Below the pieces are notes generated by a model. That model saw only the letters and a program-made list of their open reading frames with translations. It made no database searches and had not been told where the DNA came from. The position numbers and the translations under genes were made by a program. From Podarcis raffonei (lineage: Eukaryota > Chordata > Lepidosauria > Squamata > Lacertidae): a stretch of 64,000 bases of DNA. The stretch is taken from contig NC_070615.1 in NCBI RefSeq assembly GCF_027172205.1, forward strand, positions 44,066,501 through 44,130,500, given 5' to 3'. Positions 44,301-51,700 of this stretch are shown in pieces; position 1 is the first letter of the stretch; the number at the start of each line of letters is the position of its first letter.

Positions 44301-45663
44301 TTGTATACCGCAGGTTGCCGGGTGGTGGTTCACAACATAAAAATACAAAATGAGAACACAAAATAAATAACACAATAAAAACTAATAATGCCCCCTCCAC
44401 ACATTTAAAAGGCCATAGAATGTCCCATAAGGGGGGGGATTGTGTTCATTTAAAAATACTGGTAGCATTATGATAAATTCAACAGTGTAAATAAGTTTTG
44501 ATCGATGTAATAAGGTGAAAAAGGTAAAGATAAAGGACCCCCGGATGGTTAAGCCCAGTCAAAGGCGACTATGGGATTGTGGCGCTCATCTCGCTTTCAG
44601 GCCGAGGGAGCCGGTGTTTGTCCACAGGGACTGAGCAACGGGAGCTCACTCTGTCGAGGGGATTTGAACCGCCGACCTTCCGATCGGCAAGCCCAGGAGG
44701 CTCAGTGGTGGATTGTTGAATGGTATAAAGGTAAAGGGCAAAGCGACCCCTGCCCATTAGGTCCAGTTGTGGCTGACTCTGGGGTTGCGGCGCTCATCTC
44801 GCTTTACTGGCCGGGGGAGCTGGCGTACAGCTTCCGGGTCATGTGGCCAGCATGACTAAGCAGTTTCTGGTGAACCAGAGCAGCGCACGGAAACGCCGTT
44901 TACCTTCCCGCTGGAGCGGTACCTATTTATCTACTTGCACTTTGATGTGCTTTCAAACTGCTAGGTTGGGAGGAGCAGGGACCAAGCAACGGGAGCTCAC
45001 CCCTTCTTGGGGATTTGAACCACCGACCTTCTGATCGGCAAGCCCAAGAGGCTCAGTGGTTTAACCCACAGCGCCACCCGCGTCTGTTGAATGGTATAGT
45101 TCATGTAAAATATGCAGGGATGTATGGTATACAAAATGAACCACCGAAAGAGAAGGGAAGTTATTGGTTTAAAATTGTTTAAATGAATATTTTCAAATGT
45201 CATTTAGAATATATACCGGTATATATGGCCATAGAATATGTCAATCCACCAGAGGCCTGGTTATAGAGAAACGTTTTCACCCTAACGGTTTGTAGTGAAG
45301 GTGCCATGCGAGCCTCCCTGGGGAGAACATTTGACAAGCGGGGAGCCACCACGGAAAAGGTGCATTGACTCTGGCGCCACCTGCTGTCGGTCTTCCTCCT
45401 CTCTGTCCCATCAGTGCCAAAGGAAACCAGCCACCACGGATGGTTCAGGGAGAGATGACCGTGTTTCGCTATTTTCACCCACCCGGATAGTAACTACCAT
45501 TTCCAATGCTTTATCCTACGTAGGTGACGGCCCACAGTATAGAGATGTGCTGATCAGCTTCAATGTAATCCCTCCCCTCCTGTCCTTGGTGACACCTTGC
45601 ACTCCGGTATGTTTCTGCTTCCGCCTGGTTAGATAGATGATAGATAGATGATAGATGATAGAT

Positions 45664-45710
<47 letters not shown>

Positions 45711-48700
45711 GATAGATAGATAGATAGATAGATAGACAGATAGACAGATAGACAGATAATAGATATTATAGATATTAGGGTTACAGGCTTCCCATCCCTG
45801 GCCTACTGAGCAATAGTTCTAGAAATTGCAATGTCTTGCACCCAGCTTGTATTCCCATTAGCTACCAATGGCTGTATCCAGCCAGTTCTTGAATGACAGA
45901 TTTAGCAGACGAGCCTCCTTTCTGCTGCATTTTTCCCTCTCCGTTCCAGAGGGAAATCATGAATTGCCAAGTCAAGGGTGCAGTGGGTTGGTTTCAATCA
46001 GGTCTCTCCCACTAATTCAAGCCTATCCTCTTCTATTCATCAGTTGCATAGGTCAAGGGATTAACTGGTTATCTCAAGGGTTTAACCCAGAGGTCAGCAA
46101 ACTTTTTCAGCAGGGGGCCGGTCCACTGTCCCTCAGACCTTGTGAGGGGCCGAACAATGATTTGGGGGGGGGAGAACAAATTCCTATGCCCCACAAATAA
46201 GCCGGAGATGCATTTTAAATAAAAGCACACATTCTACTCATGTAAAAACACACTAATTCCCAGACCGTCCGTGGGCCGGATTTAGAAGGCAATTGGGCCG
46301 GATTCGGCCCCCGGGCCTTAGTTTGGCTACCCATGGATTAACCGGTCTTCTCAGCTCCAGAGCATAGCTGTCAACATTTCCCTTTTTTTAAGGGAAATTC
46401 CCTTATTCCGAATAGGATTCCTCGCAAGAAAAGGGAAAAGTTGACAGCTATGAGCTTATCCATGGCGCTATAGTCTTTGGAAGTTCTGTTTCCCAACTCT
46501 GGTTTCAGCCAAGGGTTTCGTTGGACGTGATTCTGTTTTTCCAGGTTGGGTTCCTGCGCAACATCACATGGACGCTGTCTAACCTCTGCAGAGGTAAAAA
46601 CCCATATCCTCCCATGGGAGCTGTGCAGCAGATGCTCCCCATGCTCATGAACCTTCTGCAGTACGACGACGAGGGCATCCTTGCGGACGCCAGCTGGGCT
46701 TTCTCTTACCTGACGGACGGCTCCAATGACCGCATCCATGTGGTGGTGGAGGTTGGGGTGCTGCCGCGGCTGGTGCAGCTCCTGGCCTACGCAGACCTGC
46801 CAGTCCTGGTAAGTAAAGGTAAAAAAAGGTAAGGTAAAGGACCCCTGGAGGGAAGCGGATGGTGCTGTGGGTTAAACCACAGAGCCTAGGACTTGCAGAT
46901 CAGAAGATCGGCGGTTTGAATCCCCGCGACGGGGTGAGCTCCCGTTGCTCGGTCCCTGCTCCTGCCAACCTAGCAGTTCGAAAGCACGTCAAAGTGCAAG
47001 TAGATAAATAGGTACCACTCCGGCGGGAAGGTAAACGGCGTTTCCGTGCGCTGCTCTGGTTCGCCAGAAGCGGCTTAGTCATGCTGGCCACAGGACCCGA
47101 AAGCTGGACGCCGGCTCCCTCGGCCAATAAAGCGAGATGAGCGCCGCAACCCCAGAGTCGTTCACAACAGGACCTAATGGTCAGGGGGTCCCTTTACCTT
47201 TTTAAAGGACCCCTGGATGGTTAAGTCCAGTCAAAGGCGACTATGGGGTTGTGGCGCTCATCTCACTTTACAGGCCAAAGGAGCCAGCGTTTGTCCACAG
47301 ACAGCTTTCCAGGTCTTGTGGCCAGCATGACTAAACCGCTTCTGGCGTAACGAGACAGCGTGATGGAAACCAGAGCGCACGAAAATGCTGTTTACCTTCC
47401 CTCCGCAGCGGCAACTGTTTATCTACTTGCACTGGCGTGCTTTCAAACTTCTAGGTTGGCAGGAGCTGGGACCGAGCAACGGGAGCTCACCCCATTGTGG
47501 GGATTCAAACCACCGACCTTCCGATCAGCAAGCACAAGATTCTCAGTGGTTTAGACCACAGCGCCACCCGCGTAAGAGGCACTTAGGAAAAGCAGTGCCA
47601 CATAGTCTTGCCGGCTACTGCTAAATATATTTCTCCCTTTCCCTCGATGGCACAGGTCATCTGTTGGGATGGGCCAGAAATTCAGTTCAGTTCGGATCCC
47701 AACAACACGGGAATAGAAACACAGCCTTGCTTCGAAACCTGCACTTCTCTGAATTTTACAGTGCAGGTCTCTGGCCAAATAACGAGTACAATAATGCAAA
47801 TATTGGGGTATTAAGATGCAAATATTTCTTACGACAATGCATCGCAGTGTTTCTGAAGCTTGGGTCGCCAGCTGTTGCTGGGCTACAACTCCCATCATCC
47901 CTAGCTAGCAGGACTGCGTGGTCAGGGATGATGGGAGTTGTAGTCCAACAACAGCTGGTGGCACAAGTTGAGAAACGCTGTATTGTTTTGTATGCATAAC
48001 ACACAAAATATATTACATTGGGGAAAATAGCCTGCAAAAGCATGTCAATCGAGAGAACTTAGCACTAAGATGTGGGTGAATTTTTTATTTTTATATACAT
48101 TTTTATTGGTTTTTTTACATATCATTTTCAACAATCCTTTGACATAACTTCTTATCTTATACAATATTTTAGACTTCCATCAACAACCTCTGATGGTTTT
48201 CTGTTCTTTATCACTTATTCTGCATTTCTTAATTTCTCTATTACTCTTAATTATTATTAACTAATAATTCTCTTCATAGTCTTTCTTGCAATATTTCAAA
48301 TAGGCCTCCTTACGGAACTTCTTGCAGTCCTACTAGCGTAATCTCTTCATTACAATTTCTTTTCAAATAATTCATATATTTGTGGGTGAATTTTTTAAGG
48401 AAAAATAATTCACAAATGCGTGTGGAGAACCAGACTTAAAAGATTGGAAAAAGGAGACCTTGAGAGGAACTCGCATGCACAAATCCATCCAACCATCCCT
48501 GTATTTGAGAGTTCTGCTCAGAATACTGGTGGCGTCTCCAGCACCCCTGATTAATCTATACTTTTTCTGCATTTTGTTTTTTGTTTCAGACTCCAGCTCT
48601 CCGCACTCTGGGCAACATCGTCACTGGCACAGACGAGCAGACGCAGATGGCCATCGATGCCGGTGTGCTGTCTGTCTTGCCACACCTCCTGCACCACCCT

Positions 48701-51700
48701 AAGCCATCCATACAGAAGGAGGCAGCCTGGGCTTTGAGCAACATTGCAGCAGGGCCCAGCAGCCAGATACAGCAGCTCATCACTTGCGGCCTCCTGCCTC
48801 CCCTGGTGGAGCTGCTGGAGAAGGTAATGTTTCGCACTGTCCTGGGTTCCCTTGCTCAGGCTGGGGAACGCTGCTGGTAATTGCAGCTGGTGGAAGGGTG
48901 TGTTATGACAAGAGGCAAGACACAGCGATAACAGCAAGAACCTTTACTGAACTGCATAACTGGGAAATAGGGGCAAAACAACTGCTTATACAGTGGTACC
49001 TCAGGTTACGAACACTTCAGGTTACAAACTCCGCTAACCCAGAAGTAGTACCTAGGGTTGCGAACTTTGCCCCAGGATGAGAACGGAAATCGCGCGCCGG
49101 CGGCACAACAGCAGCGGGAGGCCCCATTAGCAAAAGCGCGCCTCAGGTTAAGAACAGTTTCGGGTTAAGAACGGACCTCCGGAATGAATTACCGTATTTT
49201 TCGCTCCATAAGATGCACCTGACCATAAGACGCACCTAGTTTTTAGAGGAGGAAAGGGGAAAAGCCCCGTTTGTTTGAGGATCAGCTCAAAGTTGTTGAG
49301 CTTACTTTGCAAAGGGAAAAAATCCTGTTTTTATGGGGTTCAATTCACAGTTCTGCAGCTTCTTTAGGAAAGGAAAGGGAGCCGTTTCTATAGTTTCCAG
49401 ACAGATAATCTAATCAACCAGTCACATGTCGCTGGGGAAACAAAAGCCTCCATCTGCTGAACATTCAGCAATGGAGGCCTGCGCAAGGGGCTGGGGCCGG
49501 AAAGGGAGCCAGCAATTGACCACATATTCGCTCCATAAGATGCACAGACCTTTCCCCTTACTTTTTAGGATGAAAAAAGTGTGTCTTATGGAGCGAAAAA
49601 TACGGTAAGTTGTAACCCGAGGTATCACATTCCTGAAAGCCTGGGACACTCCCACTCAACCCGTGATTGGCTGTCTAAACTTCCAAGCTGCGAATCACAA
49701 CTCAGGAGTTCAAGGGCCAATGGCAGAGGCCCCAATCTTGAAATGTTCTGTGATTGGACATCATGTATTGAATCAGAACACAGGAGCTCAGAATCCTTAG
49801 TCCAGACTCAATCTCAGGCAAGCACAGGCCACTGAATACGTAACACCGAGTACACACAGAAAAGGGTTGCCCTTCCTGAGAATCTGCATTCCCCTCCACC
49901 TTAATTGAAAGAGGAATGTTTCTACTTCTTATGGCAACATAGATGCTTAGGGGAATGTGAAAATCTCTGCAACTGGAGGGTGCTTCTGCATGACTCTTGG
50001 CCCCTGCCCGTGACATGACTGCCAAACCCATGCAAGTTTTTAAATATTAGACAGGTGACATCTGTTGCACTGCTTTCAATGCCTGCTCTGCTAAAGCTTT
50101 TCTGATTAGGCAAGGCTATCCAGGCATGTTGTTTAATTATGTACGGATCTTGCTTTTAAAAAACAACAGTCAACCCTATGTATTTTGATACTTTAACAAG
50201 CAAATGTAATAAATTATGTTGACTTTATTTGAATTTTTATGAATATTATACATTTTAGGTAAACTGCTTAGTGCAGATGTGGGGAACTTTTGGAACCTTC
50301 CAGGTGTTGCTGAACTACAAATCGAAAGAAGCCTGGCCTAGTGACCAGGGATGATGGGAGTTGTAGGTCATAGAATCATGGAACTGTAGAGTTGGAAGGG
50401 ACCTCGAGGGTCATCCAGTCCAACCCCCTGCAATGCAGGAGTCTTAACAAAAGTATCCAAGACAGATGGCCATCCAACCTCTGCTTAAAAACCTCCAAGG
50501 AAGGAGAGTCCACCACTTCCCGAAGGAGATGGTTCCACTGTCGAACAGTTCAACATCTAGAGCACCGTTTCTCAAACTTAGGTCTCCCCAGCTGTTTTTT
50601 TGGACTACAACTCCCATCATCCCTAGCTATCAGGACCAGTGGTCAGGGATGATGGGAATTGTAGTCCAAAAAACAGCTGGAGACCCAAGTTTGGGGAAAC
50701 ACTGATCTAGAGGGCCAAAGGTTTCCAAATCTGATTAGGCAGTATATAAGTCTTGCTAAACAAAAATAAATGCACATTTCATATAAAGCAAGTCATGCCT
50801 TATTTATAGTAAGTGATTTCTGCTTTCGTTGGGGTGGGATAGGTGAGAGTCCTGCTATCAGTTGCTACATGCTGAGCGCTGTTCACTGTTAAATTACAGT
50901 GGTACCTCAGGTTAAGAACTTAATTCATTCTGGAGGTCCGTTTTTAACCTGAAACTGTTCTTAACCTGAAGCACTACTTTAGCTAATGGGGCCTCCTGCT
51001 GCCGCCGCGCCACTACTGCGTGATTTCTGTTCTCATCCTGAAGCAAAGTTCTTAACCCAAGGTACTATTTCTGGGTTAGCGGGGTCTGTAACCTGAAGCG
51101 TCTGTAACCTGAAGCGTCTGTAACCCGAGGTACCACTGTACTAGAACTGGCTGATCTGCAGCCGTCTTGTATTCACTTGCCTGCCCATCCTTCCCCACCT
51201 TCAACAGGGAGACATCAGGGCCCAAAGGGAGGCTGTGTGGGCGGTTGCCAACTTCACCACTGGAGGGACGGAGCAGCAGGTGGAGGAAATGGTCCAGGCA
51301 GGGGTCCTTAAACCTCTGCTGAACTTGCTGGCTATCAAAGATGCCAAAATTATCCTCGTCGTCTTGGACAGCATCTCTAGTTTCTTCTTGGTAAGTGTGC
51401 ATGTTTATCGCTGCTTCTCTGGTAGGCTTCCTGGGAGAACTGATATTGGGGGCGGGGGGGAGAGACAGATGTCTGGAGCAGGTCAGCAATAACTCACCAG
51501 GTGTCCGTGCAGTTAACTCTTTATTCAAAGAAACCAAACAGCTGAGGCCTAGTGAGCACAGCAACCCTTCCCAGTAGTACATCTTGCCCCAGTGAGGCAG
51601 GACAGAAGGTCTCCACGTTCCCACGCCTCTCTAAATCTACTTCTCTGGTTTTCCCTCAAGCAATCTGTTGCTTCTTCATCTTGCCTGTCTTTGCTCGGCT

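Larger units (their letters stand above)
48901..49845. repeat. Solo-LTR candidate carrying nested MITEs (fossil)
   Basis: Starts TGTTATG and ends CGTAACA (imperfect inverted ends), non-coding, in the intron after KPNA7 exon 7. About 640 bp of its length is MITE sequence inserted later. Superfamily unknown; no flanking duplication clear. Confidence 0.4.

Noticed and set aside
45633-45762. CRISPR-like array
   Set aside because: Simple GATA repeats without spacers in a vertebrate intron.
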